From positions 148,288 through 212,287 of the forward strand of contig NZ_JAAGUY010000008.1 of the NCBI RefSeq assembly GCF_010868145.1: 64,000 nt of DNA, written 5' to 3'. Numbering within the stretch: the first letter of the stretch is position 1; the number at the start of each line of letters is the position of its first letter. Shown here piece by piece: positions 10,286 through 18,739 of the stretch. This DNA comes from Nocardia cyriacigeorgica. Its GTDB lineage: Bacteria > Actinomycetota > Actinomycetes > Mycobacteriales > Mycobacteriaceae. Under the pieces are notes generated by a model. It was not told the DNA's origin and made no database searches. It saw only the letters and a list, made by a program, of their open reading frames with translations. A program made the position numbers and the translations under genes.

Positions 10286-10642
10286 TCAGGGTGTCGCGGT
10301 GTCCTGCAACATCCGCTGGTAGTCGGTCTGCCCGGGCGTATGCCACCAGATCGGATGTGCGCCGGGACCACAGTCCTGGCTGAAGGTTCCGGTCGAGTTG
10401 CCTGCGAGCCGGAAGTGAGCCTCGTACAGGACGCGCAGGTTGGAGCACAGGCCGATGAGCGTTCCGGTGCCCGCGCCGACGTCGGTGTTGGTGCAGGTGA
10501 CATCCAATCGTGAACCGACCGGCGTCGCGCCGCAGGTCACGTAGCCCGGTGGGGCTGCCTGTGCCGCAGGGGCCGCGAATGTCATGGCCAGTGTGGCGAT
10601 TCCCGCCACACCCGCGCTGATCGATGCTGTTGCGAAACGCAT
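10286..10642 (-). CDS. small secreted protein of unknown function
   Basis: A 118-residue protein with a Sec signal peptide ending near AAQAA (about residue 29), leaving a mature domain of about 89 residues with four Cys (CGATPV, VTCTN, LCSNL, QDCGPG) that could form two disulfides. A good Shine-Dalgarno (GGGAGGG) precedes the ATG. It is convergent with the Ppx/GppA gene, only 1 nt apart. No family recognised. Confidence 0.8.
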   Translation of the reverse strand: MRFATASISAGVAGIATLAMTFAAPAAQAAPPGYVTCGATPVGSRLDVTCTNTDVGAGTGTLIGLCSNLRVLYEAHFRLAGNSTGTFSQDCGPGAHPIWWHTPGQTDYQRMLQDTATP

Positions 10643-10741
10643 GCGAAATCCCTCCCGTAAACGAACAGAGTTCAGGGGAGAGGTTACCCAGAACCGTTGC
10701 CCCGGCGGAAGATACGAATCCAGGCCTGGTTCGGATCGCGT

Positions 10742-11191
10742 TCACTTCTCGTCATCGGACCGCCCGATGATCAGGTGGGCGAGCCGGTCAAGTGACTCCT
10801 GATTGCGTGGGGTGAAGACGAGGTCTTGTGCGAAGCCGGGCACGAAGGCTCCCGGTCCGCGCGCCGCCCGTTCGAACATCCGGATCCGGGTCACCCGCGG
10901 CTGGGGCTCGTCGAGCTCGAACCGGATCCACGCGGCACCGATCAGCCACAGCCTGGCGTCGAGTTCCAGCATATGCGGCGGGTCGACGGCGCTGACCTTG
11001 GTGACGTCCTGCATGGTCAGCGGCCACAGGCCGACGCTGTGATGGATGCGGGTGCCGACGGCGGGCCAGTTGCGGTCGACCACCCGGATATGCGAGGCAC
11101 CGACCACCCAGCTCGCGTACAACCAGCCGTCGGCCAGGGCCGCGAAGGCATGCTCGATCGGCACCGGCACCGTCACTTCGACTTCCGTCAT
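10742..11191 (-). CDS. SRPBCC (START-like) family protein
   Basis: A 149-residue protein with the START/polyketide-cyclase-like pattern: VTVPVPIEHAFAALADGWLYASWVVG at the start, then a beta-rich middle (MLELDARLWLIG, WIRFELDEPQPRVTRI) and a C-terminal helix. Such folds bind hydrophobic ligands in a helix-grip cavity; the ligand is unknown. GGAGG is 10 nt from the ATG at 11191; a GTG at 11197 is an alternative. It diverges from the POT transporter. Confidence 0.8.
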   Translation of the reverse strand: MTEVEVTVPVPIEHAFAALADGWLYASWVVGASHIRVVDRNWPAVGTRIHHSVGLWPLTMQDVTKVSAVDPPHMLELDARLWLIGAAWIRFELDEPQPRVTRIRMFERAARGPGAFVPGFAQDLVFTPRNQESLDRLAHLIIGRSDDEK

Positions 11192-11408
11192 CAGCACACC
11201 GCCTCCGTCGTCCCGCCTGCCCGACCGCCCGCACCGGGCACCTGTGGTGTTCGGGGTCGAGCCTAATCAACGTGGGCGCACGCAGCTCGGCGTCGATCGG
11301 CTCGTGACGGAAGAGGGCACCTACGGAAATCATGCGAAGACGTCGCGGTTCGATGGAAATTCGGTGTGGATGCCTGTGAACGACGGCCGAACGTGGGATT
11401 GTCTGACC

Positions 11409-12875
11409 ATGTCCGATGCCGTAACGACCGAGCGATCGCCCGCCGAACGGACGTTGTTCGGCCACCCGATCGGGTTGACGAACCTGTTCGGTGTCGAGAT
11501 GTGGGAGCGGTTCTCGTTCTACGGCATGCTCACCATCCTCGGGTACTACCTGTACTACTCGGTGTCCGATGGCGGCCTCGGGATGGAGCAGAGCACCGCG
11601 GTCGGCATCGTCGGCGCGTACGGCGGCCTGGTGTATCTGTCCACCGTGCTCGGAGGTTGGGTCGCCGACCGGCTGCTCGGAATGGAACGGACGGTCTTCT
11701 ACGGCGGTGTCGTGGTGATGGCCGGCCATATCGCGCTGGCCATCCTGCCCGGGCTCGCGGGTGTCGGTGTCGGACTCGTGCTCGTCGCGCTCGGCAGCGG
11801 TGCGCTCAAGGCGAACGCGTCATCGTTGCTCGGCACCCTGTATCCGCACGGCGACCCGCGCACCGACGGCGGCTTCACGCTGTTCTACCTCGGCATCAAC
11901 CTCGGCGCGTTCGTCGGCCCGCTGCTGACCGGTCTGCTGCAACGGGAATGGGGCTTCCACGCGGGCTTCGGCGCGGCGGCCATCGGCATGGCGCTCGGAC
12001 TCACCCAGTACGTGGTGTTCCGGCGCAATCTCGGCACCGCGGGCAAGCAGGTGCCCGACCCGCTGCCGCGCAGCTCGGTCGGCAAGGTGGTCGGGCTGGT
12101 CGCCGCGGCGGCGGTGGTCATCACGCTGGCAGTGATCGCCGGACTGGTGACGCTGGACAACCTCGCCGACGTCACCACAGGCGTCATCGCGGTGGCCTCG
12201 ATCGCCTACTTCGTGGTCATGCTGACCGACACCAAAGTGAGCGCGGTCGAACGCAGCCGGGTCCGCGCATTCATTCCGCTGTTCATCGCCAACGCCGTGT
12301 TCTGGTCGCTGTTCCAGCAGATCTTCACCGTGCTCGCGGTCTACTCAGACGAGCGCATGGACTGGAACATCTTCGGCTGGACCGCACCGTCGAGCTGGAT
12401 CGGTTCGGTCGAGCCGGTGTGGATCATCGTGCTGTCGCCGTTGTTCGCGCTCATGTGGACCAAGCTGGGATCACGCGCGCCGAGCACTCCCCGCAAGTTC
12501 GCCCTCGGTGTGATCGGCATGGGCTTGGCGTTCTGGCTGTTCACGCCGATGTCGCAGACCACCGGCCGCGCCGTGCCCGCGCTGGCGGTGCTGTTCATCA
12601 TGGGCGTGTTCGCGGTGTCGGAGTTGCTGATCTCGCCGATCGGACTCGCGGTTACCACTCAGCTCGCGCCCGAAGTGTTCCGCGCGCAGATGATGGCGCT
12701 GTACTTCTTCTCAGTGGGGCTGGGCACCTCGATGTCGGGAACCCTCGCTCGGTACTACGATCCGGCACACGAGTTCGCTTACTTCGGCATCATCGGCGCG
12801 GTCGCGATCCTCGCCGGTCTGGTTGTCGCCGGCCTCTCGCCCTGGGTGAGCAGGCATATGCAAGGCGTCCACTGA
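11409..12875 (+). CDS. POT/PTR family proton-dependent peptide transporter
   Basis: A 488-residue inner-membrane MFS protein of about 12-14 helices. The first-helix signature EMWERFSFYGM (ExxERFxxYG) used by peptide transporters for proton coupling and peptide binding is present, as is GGWVADRLLGMERTVFYGG in the first loop. It should import di- and tripeptides. The ATG at 11409 gives the normal start just before the first helix; the frame is open much further upstream without protein-like character. The APC permease follows 37 nt later. Confidence 0.9.
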   Translation: MSDAVTTERSPAERTLFGHPIGLTNLFGVEMWERFSFYGMLTILGYYLYYSVSDGGLGMEQSTAVGIVGAYGGLVYLSTVLGGWVADRLLGMERTVFYGGVVVMAGHIALAILPGLAGVGVGLVLVALGSGALKANASSLLGTLYPHGDPRTDGGFTLFYLGINLGAFVGPLLTGLLQREWGFHAGFGAAAIGMALGLTQYVVFRRNLGTAGKQVPDPLPRSSVGKVVGLVAAAAVVITLAVIAGLVTLDNLADVTTGVIAVASIAYFVVMLTDTKVSAVERSRVRAFIPLFIANAVFWSLFQQIFTVLAVYSDERMDWNIFGWTAPSSWIGSVEPVWIIVLSPLFALMWTKLGSRAPSTPRKFALGVIGMGLAFWLFTPMSQTTGRAVPALAVLFIMGVFAVSELLISPIGLAVTTQLAPEVFRAQMMALYFFSVGLGTSMSGTLARYYDPAHEFAYFGIIGAVAILAGLVVAGLSPWVSRHMQGVH

Positions 12876-12912
12876 CCATCCACCTGGAGACCTCGACACG
12901 AAGGAGATCGCC

Positions 12913-14391
12913 GTGGCGACACCGACCAGCCGCCGGCAACTGTTCCGCACCAAAAGCGTGGAACAGTCGATCCGCGACACCGACGAACCGGATTCGAAAC
13001 TCCGCAAGGAGCTCACCGCCTGGGACCTGACGATCTTCGGTGTCGCCGTCGTCGTCGGCGCGGGCATCTTCACCCTCACCGCGCGCACCGCGGGCAATGT
13101 CGCGGGACCGTCGGTATCGCTGGCTTTCGTCTTCGCCGCCATCGCCTGTGCGCTGACCGCCCTGTGTTACGCCGAGTTCGCCTCGACCGTCCCGGTGGCC
13201 GGTAGCGCCTACACCTTCTCCTACGCGACCTTCGGTGAGCTGGCCGCCTGGATCATCGGCTGGGACCTCATCCTGGAGTTCGCGCTGGCCGCGGCAGTGG
13301 TGTCCAAGGGGTGGTCGCAGTATCTGGGTGAGTTGATGGGTTCGCGCTCACCGATCCTGCATATCGGTTCGATCGATTTCGACTGGGGTGCGGTACTGCT
13401 CATCGCGCTGCTCACCATATTGATCGCGATCGGCACGAAACTGTCGTCGCGGGTGTCGGCGGTGGCCGTTGCCATCAAGCTCGGCGTCATCGCACTGGTC
13501 CTGGTGATCGGCGTGACCTACTTCGATGCCGACAACCTGACGCCCTACGTCCCGGAATCCAAGCCGGGTGAAGGTGGCGAAGGCATTCACCAGACTCTGT
13601 TCTCCTACCTCACCGGTGCGGGCAACAGCACCTTCGGCTGGTACGGCCTGCTCGCCGCGGCGAGCCTGGTGTTCTTCGCGTTCATCGGCTTCGACGTCGT
13701 CGCCACGGCCGCGGAGGAGACCAAGAACCCGCAGCGTGATATGCCGCGCGGCATCCTCGGCTCGCTGATGATCGTGACGGTGCTCTACGTCGCGGTGTCG
13801 CTGGTCCTCACCGGGATGGTGCCCTACACCGATCTGGCCGGAGACGACGCGACGCTGGCGACCGCCTTCGCCATCCACGGCGACACCTGGGTGAAGAACA
13901 TCATCTCCGTCGGCGCCCTTGCCGGTCTGACCACCGTGGTCATGGTGATGCTGCTCGGCCAGACCCGCGTGCTGTTCGCCATGTCAAGGGACGGGCTGAT
14001 GCCGCGCAAACTCGCGCATACCGGTAACCGCGGTACGCCGGTGCGGATCACCGTCATCGTCGGCGTGGTGTGCGCGGTGCTCGCCGGATTCGTCGAGTTC
14101 GGCACGCTGGAGGAAATGGTCAATATCGGCACGCTGTTCGCGTTCGTGCTGGTCTCGATCGGTGTGCTGGTGCTGCGGCGTACCCGCCCGGATCTGCCGC
14201 GTGGATTCAGGGTGCCGTTCGTGCCGCTGCTGCCGATTCTGGCGGTGCTGTCCTGCTTGTGGCTGATGCTGAATCTGTCCGTGGAAACCTGGCTGCGTTT
14301 CATTGTCTGGATGGCGCTCGGTTTGGTGGTGTACTTCGCATACAGCAAGCGGCATTCGGTGCTCGGGAAGTCTGTCTCAGAAGAGGGGTGA
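12913..14391 (+). CDS. APC superfamily amino acid permease (cationic amino acid transporter type)
   Basis: A 492-residue membrane protein with about 12 helices. The first helix holds GAGIFTLTARTAGNVAGPS, the unwound substrate-binding segment of APC carriers, followed by ALCYAEFASTVPVAGSAYTF. The C-terminal part (LPRGFRVPFVPLLPILA) is typical of the YhdG/CAT subgroup. GTG at 12913 with AAGGAG 7 nt upstream. Probably transcribed with the POT gene and with the short protein 4 nt downstream, forming a peptide and amino acid uptake unit. Confidence 0.92.
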   Translation: MATPTSRRQLFRTKSVEQSIRDTDEPDSKLRKELTAWDLTIFGVAVVVGAGIFTLTARTAGNVAGPSVSLAFVFAAIACALTALCYAEFASTVPVAGSAYTFSYATFGELAAWIIGWDLILEFALAAAVVSKGWSQYLGELMGSRSPILHIGSIDFDWGAVLLIALLTILIAIGTKLSSRVSAVAVAIKLGVIALVLVIGVTYFDADNLTPYVPESKPGEGGEGIHQTLFSYLTGAGNSTFGWYGLLAAASLVFFAFIGFDVVATAAEETKNPQRDMPRGILGSLMIVTVLYVAVSLVLTGMVPYTDLAGDDATLATAFAIHGDTWVKNIISVGALAGLTTVVMVMLLGQTRVLFAMSRDGLMPRKLAHTGNRGTPVRITVIVGVVCAVLAGFVEFGTLEEMVNIGTLFAFVLVSIGVLVLRRTRPDLPRGFRVPFVPLLPILAVLSCLWLMLNLSVETWLRFIVWMALGLVVYFAYSKRHSVLGKSVSEEG

Positions 14392-14395
14392 CACG

Positions 14396-14941
14396 ATGCG
14401 CAATCCGTGGCGACGCAGGCGCCGGGCGGAACCTCCCGCCCGCGCCGTCGACCATTCCGGCACCGACCTGGTCATCCGCTGGATCGACGCGGTGACCACC
14501 GGGCTGGCCGATGCGCCGCCCGGCCCGCCGGAGGCGGCGCCCGCCCGGGTCTGCGATGGCATGTTCACCGCGGCGACCATCGCCGCGGTCCTCATCGAGC
14601 GGGTGTCCGATCGCACCGAATACCGCGTCGCCAACAACCGCTGCCTTGCGGCGTCGGTGGAGTTCATGAAGGTCCTCGGCGAGGACACCCTGCGCAGCTA
14701 CCGCATCCAGGCCGACGCTCAGCCCGTCGGTCTGGATGAGGTGAACTCCGATGCCGACGAACTCGCCATCGCCCGCCACCTCGCCCTGCTCGGCGAAGCC
14801 CTCCAGATCGCCCTCTGCGCCGTCACCACCGATCCTGCGCTCTCGGCCGAAATCCGTGAAACGGCCAACGATTCCGGCCTCCTGGCCGCCGACGTCCTGG
14901 TCGAAACCTGCCAAACCATCCAATCCGACCCCACCACCTGA
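14396..14941 (+). CDS. conserved hypothetical protein after the permease
   Basis: A 181-residue soluble, mainly helical protein with a basic start (MRNPWRRRRR) and an acidic, Ala-rich helical body. It begins 4 nt after the permease stop, with AGGGG upstream, so it is probably co-translated. No recognised domain. It ends about 60 nt before the tRNA gene. Confidence 0.72.
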   Translation: MRNPWRRRRRAEPPARAVDHSGTDLVIRWIDAVTTGLADAPPGPPEAAPARVCDGMFTAATIAAVLIERVSDRTEYRVANNRCLAASVEFMKVLGEDTLRSYRIQADAQPVGLDEVNSDADELAIARHLALLGEALQIALCAVTTDPALSAEIRETANDSGLLAADVLVETCQTIQSDPTT

Positions 14942-15002
14942 CCCACCCGCACCGCCACTGGGGATTCCGGTACACCCGTACGAGTCGGTAGGGTGGGCCG
15001 AC

Positions 15003-15079
15003 GCCCCTATAGCCCAATTGGCAGAGGCAGCGGACTTAAAATCCGCCAAGTGTGGGTTCGAGTCCCACTGGGGGCACCA
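15003..15079 (+). tRNA. tRNA with anticodon UAA (nominally Leu), short variable loop, CCA encoded
   Basis: A full cloverleaf: 7-bp acceptor stem (GCCCCTA with TGGGGGC), D arm, anticodon stem GCGGA/TCCGC with loop CTTAAAA so anticodon TAA, a 5-nt variable loop (CAAGT), T arm GTGGG/CCCAC, discriminator A and encoded CCA. The anticodon reads UUA leucine codons, which are rare in high-GC actinobacteria. Leucine tRNAs normally have a long variable arm; this one does not, so the charging identity deserves a check. Confidence 0.92.
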
Positions 15080-15207
15080 GTGTCGGTGCAGGTAGATCGA
15101 TATCTCGGCGTGTGCTGTGCGCCCGATCGGCTGTCTGGTCCGCAGCGAGTCCGCAGCGGTTCCGTCGCGGTTCATCGCCTCGGCCGCCGAGCCGATATCT
15201 CGCCCCG

Positions 15208-15330
15208 CTATACCGCCGGCTCCGCGCCCCAGCGCCAGACCCTGGACATCCCGACGCCCTCGAGAGCCGCCGCGACCTGTGCGTCGGGCGCCGGGCACTC
15301 GGGCTACGACGATCAGGTCGAGCGGCGGTC
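15208..15330 (-). pseudogene. decayed, internally deleted copy of the SUKH gene at 18000-18407
   Basis: Reading leftward from about 15305, one frame gives QVAAALEGVGMSRVWRWGAE followed by two more residues and a stop, closely matching the last residues of the SUKH gene (RVAAALLAVGSTRDGRWGAE). The DNA aligns without gaps over about 95 nt, including the stop, at roughly 70% identity. Just upstream (15311-15325), in another frame, is LDLIVV, the same as the SUKH N-terminus. About 100 codons between are missing. It lies 129 nt after the tRNA. Confidence 0.7.
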
Positions 15331-15369
15331 GTCACCACCACGCGGATGTCCGACTTCGCTCGACCACGC

Positions 15370-15750
15370 TCAGTGCCCGATCAGCAAGGCGACGCAACCG
15401 ATCAGCGGCGGAACCAACTGGATCAGCGCGGGGCGCGCCTTGTCCGGCGAAGAGACCAGCAGGACCACCCCGGCCCCCACCATCGACCCCGCTCCCGCCA
15501 GTACCAGAGCGAGCCCGATGTCGGCGCTGCCGACGATCGTGAACGCCATGCCGACTGCGGCAACGATCGCCAGGAACAAGTTGTAGAAACCCTGGTTGAA
15601 GGCCATCTCCCGGGTGTCTTCGGCCTGTTGTGCGCTGGTCCCGAATGTCGCTCTGGTGCGCGGCTGGGTCCACCGTAGCGACTCCATGACGAAGATGTAG
15701 CAGTGCAGCAGCACGGCGATCCCGATGAAGATCAACGCAACGGCAGTCAT
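15370..15750 (-). CDS. DUF1304 family membrane protein
   Basis: A 126-residue protein with four predicted membrane helices (about 3-22, 55-75, 77-98 and 105-125). The N-terminal LLHCYIFVMESLRW and the central AFNQGFYNLFLA are the hallmarks of DUF1304. Function unknown. GAGAGGG is placed well before the ATG. Confidence 0.88.
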   Translation of the reverse strand: MTAVALIFIGIAVLLHCYIFVMESLRWTQPRTRATFGTSAQQAEDTREMAFNQGFYNLFLAIVAAVGMAFTIVGSADIGLALVLAGAGSMVGAGVVLLVSSPDKARPALIQLVPPLIGCVALLIGH

Positions 15751-16154
15751 GGCGCACCCTCTCGTTCGGGCCGGTCGGCCGTCGGGTCGAGTATCGCCGA
15801 TGCGATGTCGATTCGGCTGGGCCGACGCGGCGTGTCAGACCTGGGCCGGGTGCAGCAGTCGGTGCAAGCACATGCGGCACCGCCAGGCAGTGCGCGTAAT
15901 CCACTGGCGCGGACCGCCTGGCGGGTGGTCAGGAAGCGTTCCAGTCGGCATCGAAGTCCCGGATCACCAGTTCCATATCGAGTGCAGCGACCCGGTCTGC
16001 GCCCCGTTCTCCCGCGGCGTTGACGGCACTGGTGATCCCAGTGAGGCCATTCGTCGACCCGCCGCACCGGAACCGCGGTGCCGGCGGTGCTGTCCGCTCG
16101 ATCGGCCGGGTCGGGTCCGCTGTGGCCGCCCTCTACGAGGGGCGACCGATTGGT
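15751..16154 (-). other. 404-bp stretch without a clear gene; possible 3' fragment of a coding region
   Basis: No frame here has a plausible start and Shine-Dalgarno. On the minus strand, a frame from a TAG near 16137 to a stop at about 15932 reads ...TGITSAVNAAGERGADRVAA...LVIRDFDADWNAS, which looks protein-like at its end, but it lacks any ATG/GTG at the start. It may be a relic of a truncated gene. The first 60 bases form the promoter region of the DUF1304 gene. Confidence 0.35.
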
Positions 16155-17294
16155 TCACAATCCGCCGTCGAAGACGGCAGGTAGCACAGAGAGATCGAAG
16201 GTGGCGGCGATGGCGCGGTGGCCGGCATCGTTGAGATGCATTCCGTCACTGTCGAATGCGGGGCGAATGAAGTTCGGCCGGGTCGGATCCTCTACGACCG
16301 CGGCCACATCGAAGACCGCATCGAAGACGTCGGTGCCGCGCAGCCACTCGTTCAGCTCCCGGCGCACCGGAATCCCCTCGGCGATATTGAGCCCCGGGTA
16401 GATCGCGCCGCCGAAGGGGCCGATGGTGTTGATGTAGATGGGCAGCCCGGCCTCGTGCGCCAGCCTGGCCAGCTCGGTGTACCCGGCGATCATGTCCGTG
16501 GCGGTCGCCGTGCGCTCGTCCAGGATCAGGTCGTTGATGCCGAAGTTGGTCCACACCGCCGCGGCTCCTGGCACCGTCAGGACATCGCGGGCGAACCGGG
16601 ATAGGCCGTGTTCGCCGATCTGATCGGTGAGCAGGCGATTGCCGCCGATGCCCTGGTTCACCGCCCAGCCGGTGCGCAGCCGCTCGTTGAGCCGATCCAC
16701 CGAGCGCCGGTTCTCGCCATGCGAGGAGCCGACACCCTCGAACCAGGAGTCCCCGAAGGCGACCAGGACTGGGGCCGCGCCATCGGAGAGCACATCCACG
16801 CCGGTGAGGAAGAACCGTGAGGTGCTCTGCTCGGCCTCGGGCAGTGCCGGTGCGGCGACTTGATCACCCGGCACGATCCAGGCGGTGTCCACCGGCATAT
16901 GGGCGAAGGCCGCGGGCCCGGTGGGCTCGGGCAGGTACAGGCTCAGTGCCACCTGCGTCCCGGCCGCCACAGGCAGGTCGATCGGATCGCTGACCACATC
17001 GCCGAAGGCGGGCACCCGCACCTGTTCGGAGCCGGAGAACCGGATCCCGGCAGCGGTCTCGGCGATGATCTCGTTGCCGGCCTTGCGCTCCGCCATGGCC
17101 GCCGCGCCGATAACCAGTTCCCGGTCCGAGTAGCGATTGGTCAGCCGCACCCGCAGCTGTCGCCCGCCGCCGGCCAGGCGCACCACCTGCCGCAGGGTCT
17201 GCCCGGCGAATCCCCGCGGCTCCGCCAGCCGGATGTGCTCGGCCGGATTCACCAGCGGCGCACGGAAACCTGCCACCCAGTGCTGCGTAGACAT
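16155..17294 (-). CDS. SGNH/GDSL-type hydrolase (two-domain esterase)
   Basis: A 379-residue enzyme. Residues about 1-175 form a beta-rich N-terminal domain; the SGNH hydrolase domain follows with FGDSWFEG (Ser nucleophile), GIGGN, FGIND and DGMHLNDAGH (Asp/His). This order is seen in carbohydrate or acyl esterases acting on polysaccharides or lipids. No signal peptide is seen. ATG at 17294 follows GGAGG. It diverges from a MarR regulator at 17404, the likely controller. Confidence 0.88.
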   Translation of the reverse strand: MSTQHWVAGFRAPLVNPAEHIRLAEPRGFAGQTLRQVVRLAGGGRQLRVRLTNRYSDRELVIGAAAMAERKAGNEIIAETAAGIRFSGSEQVRVPAFGDVVSDPIDLPVAAGTQVALSLYLPEPTGPAAFAHMPVDTAWIVPGDQVAAPALPEAEQSTSRFFLTGVDVLSDGAAPVLVAFGDSWFEGVGSSHGENRRSVDRLNERLRTGWAVNQGIGGNRLLTDQIGEHGLSRFARDVLTVPGAAAVWTNFGINDLILDERTATATDMIAGYTELARLAHEAGLPIYINTIGPFGGAIYPGLNIAEGIPVRRELNEWLRGTDVFDAVFDVAAVVEDPTRPNFIRPAFDSDGMHLNDAGHRAIAATFDLSVLPAVFDGGL

Positions 17295-17325
17295 CGGAAC
17301 CTCCATTTAGTTGCTGTGAGGAATA

Positions 17326-17337
17326 TTGCGTAAGCAA
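17326..17337. promoter_or_regulatory. inverted repeat in the SGNH hydrolase/MarR divergent promoter
   Basis: TTGCGTAAGCAA (arms TTGC/GCAA) is centred in the AT-rich 109-nt space between the two divergent genes. Its size and place fit an operator for the MarR protein encoded at 17404. Inference only. Confidence 0.4.
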
Positions 17338-17403
17338 AAATGTACACCAAGTGTTCCGCATGTCAACTATCCGCATTGGGAATGTCGGGTCTAGGCTGCT
17401 CAT

Positions 17404-17877
17404 GTGGACACCAAGAAGCTGTTCGACGATCCGCGGTTGACAGCCGTCGGCCTGCTCTACGAGGCGCACGACGGGTTACTCGCACGCCTCGAGGCCACCT
17501 GGAAGAGCAGTGGACTCTCCGGCCTCGACCTCAACGCCCTCATGCGCCTGAGTCGCTCACCCGGCAGCAAGCTGCGCATGACCGATCTGGCCACCCAGAC
17601 CAGCCTGTCGACCAGTGGCGTCACCCGGCTCGTGGACCGCCTGGAGCGCAATGGATTCGTCCGCCGCGAGGCCGACCCGCACGACCGCCGCAGCTCCTAC
17701 GCCGTCCTCACCGCCGCCGGCGCCGCCCGTGTGGCCCAGGTGTTGCCCGCCTACCTCGACGGTGTGGATCGCTGGTTTACCAACTTGCTCACCCCGCAGC
17801 AGCTCGAGGACCTCACCGCGGGCCTGCGCATCATCCGCGATGCCACCGTGCCGGGCGCGGCCCAGGTCTCGGAATAG
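17404..17877 (+). CDS. MarR family transcriptional regulator
   Basis: A 157-residue winged-helix repressor. The DNA-binding helices lie at LRMTDLATQTSLSTSGVTRL (about residues 58-77), followed by the wing ADPHDRRSSYAVLTAAG, the MarR signature. N- and C-terminal helices would form the dimer. Starts at GTG 17404 just after ATG-like bases in another frame. Divergent from the SGNH hydrolase gene, which it probably controls together with itself. Confidence 0.92.
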   Translation: MDTKKLFDDPRLTAVGLLYEAHDGLLARLEATWKSSGLSGLDLNALMRLSRSPGSKLRMTDLATQTSLSTSGVTRLVDRLERNGFVRREADPHDRRSSYAVLTAAGAARVAQVLPAYLDGVDRWFTNLLTPQQLEDLTAGLRIIRDATVPGAAQVSE

Positions 17878-17999
17878 CCGAACCTGTCCTCGGCGGACGC
17901 ACCGACCCGGTGACATCGCCTGCCCCGCAGACTTCCGGACCGCCATATAGAGACAGCAAAGCGCTGAGCTTTTCGAGCTCCGGTCCGTGACCTTGGGGA

Positions 18000-18407
18000 C
18001 TAGGCTGTCGGCTCCGCACCCCAGCGCCCATCTCTGGTCGACCCGACTGCCAGCAAAGCCGCCGCGACTCGTGCATAGGGCGTCACGTACTCCGGCTCGA
18101 AGCGCACGTGGACATACAGATCCCCGGCGCCGACCGGCACCGCGGCGGCGAAATCGGCCGGTACCAGATCCGGGTGCTCCCAGAACCAGCTCTCCCCCCA
18201 ACTCTCGCGGGCCGCATCGAGGCTTTCCAGAATGCGGTCCGGGCCCCAGGCGTAGAGCGCATCGCAGATGCTGCCCTCGCCGTAGGTCGCCATGAACTCG
18301 GCATACCCGGGCGGCATCGTGGTGCCGAGACGTCGCTCTAGCGCGGTCACAGCCGAGAGGTCGACTGTTGCACGATGTTTCGAGACAACGATCAGATCGA
18401 GCGACAC
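18000..18407 (-). CDS. SMI1/KNR4 (SUKH) family protein
   Basis: A 135-residue protein with the SUKH pattern: TALERRLGTTMPPGYAEFMA, then TYGEGSICDALYAWGPDRIL, and a WFWEHPDLVPADFA segment. SUKH proteins are often immunity proteins against polymorphic nuclease or deaminase toxins, but many single copies have no known toxin; none is visible nearby. The GTG at 18407 is preceded by GTGGGG. A decayed relative of this gene lies at 15208-15330. Confidence 0.78.
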   Translation of the reverse strand: MSLDLIVVSKHRATVDLSAVTALERRLGTTMPPGYAEFMATYGEGSICDALYAWGPDRILESLDAARESWGESWFWEHPDLVPADFAAAVPVGAGDLYVHVRFEPEYVTPYARVAAALLAVGSTRDGRWGAEPTA

Positions 18408-18739
18408 ACCCCACCATAGAGCGCCTCGGACTCCGAACCGCGTGTGATGTCCTCCTGGCAGTTGACCGGCGGATCGCACGCTGTTCGCGGTGGCCGGTGA
18501 GTGATGCGGGGAAGTGCGCCTTTCAGCGCAATGTCCGGCCTCAGCGCCGACCGTGCTGCCGGCCGGGATGCGCGCACCGCGAGCGCACCGGCAGTTGATC
18601 GTTGCGCAGGCAGGAACGCTATCCGCGTGAATATCACCGGCTTCCCGTCTCTGTAGTGGCACTATGTGATGAGGCAAACGGCCGCGGTGACGTGGACGTG
18701 CGGATTCTTCGACAGCTCGAGCGCAGCGAAGGGATCGTC
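18408..18739. other. 332-bp divergent intergenic region
   Basis: The space between the SUKH gene (leftward) and the secreted DUF1254/DUF1214-like gene (rightward). Open frames cross it on both strands but have no ribosome binding site and unusual composition (many Arg/His/Cys). I see no clear operator or RNA structure; it probably holds both promoters. Confidence 0.4.

Noticed and set aside
11046..11408. N-terminal extension of the POT transporter
   Set aside because: It would overlap the divergent SRPBCC gene and adds about 120 non-family residues before the conserved first helix.
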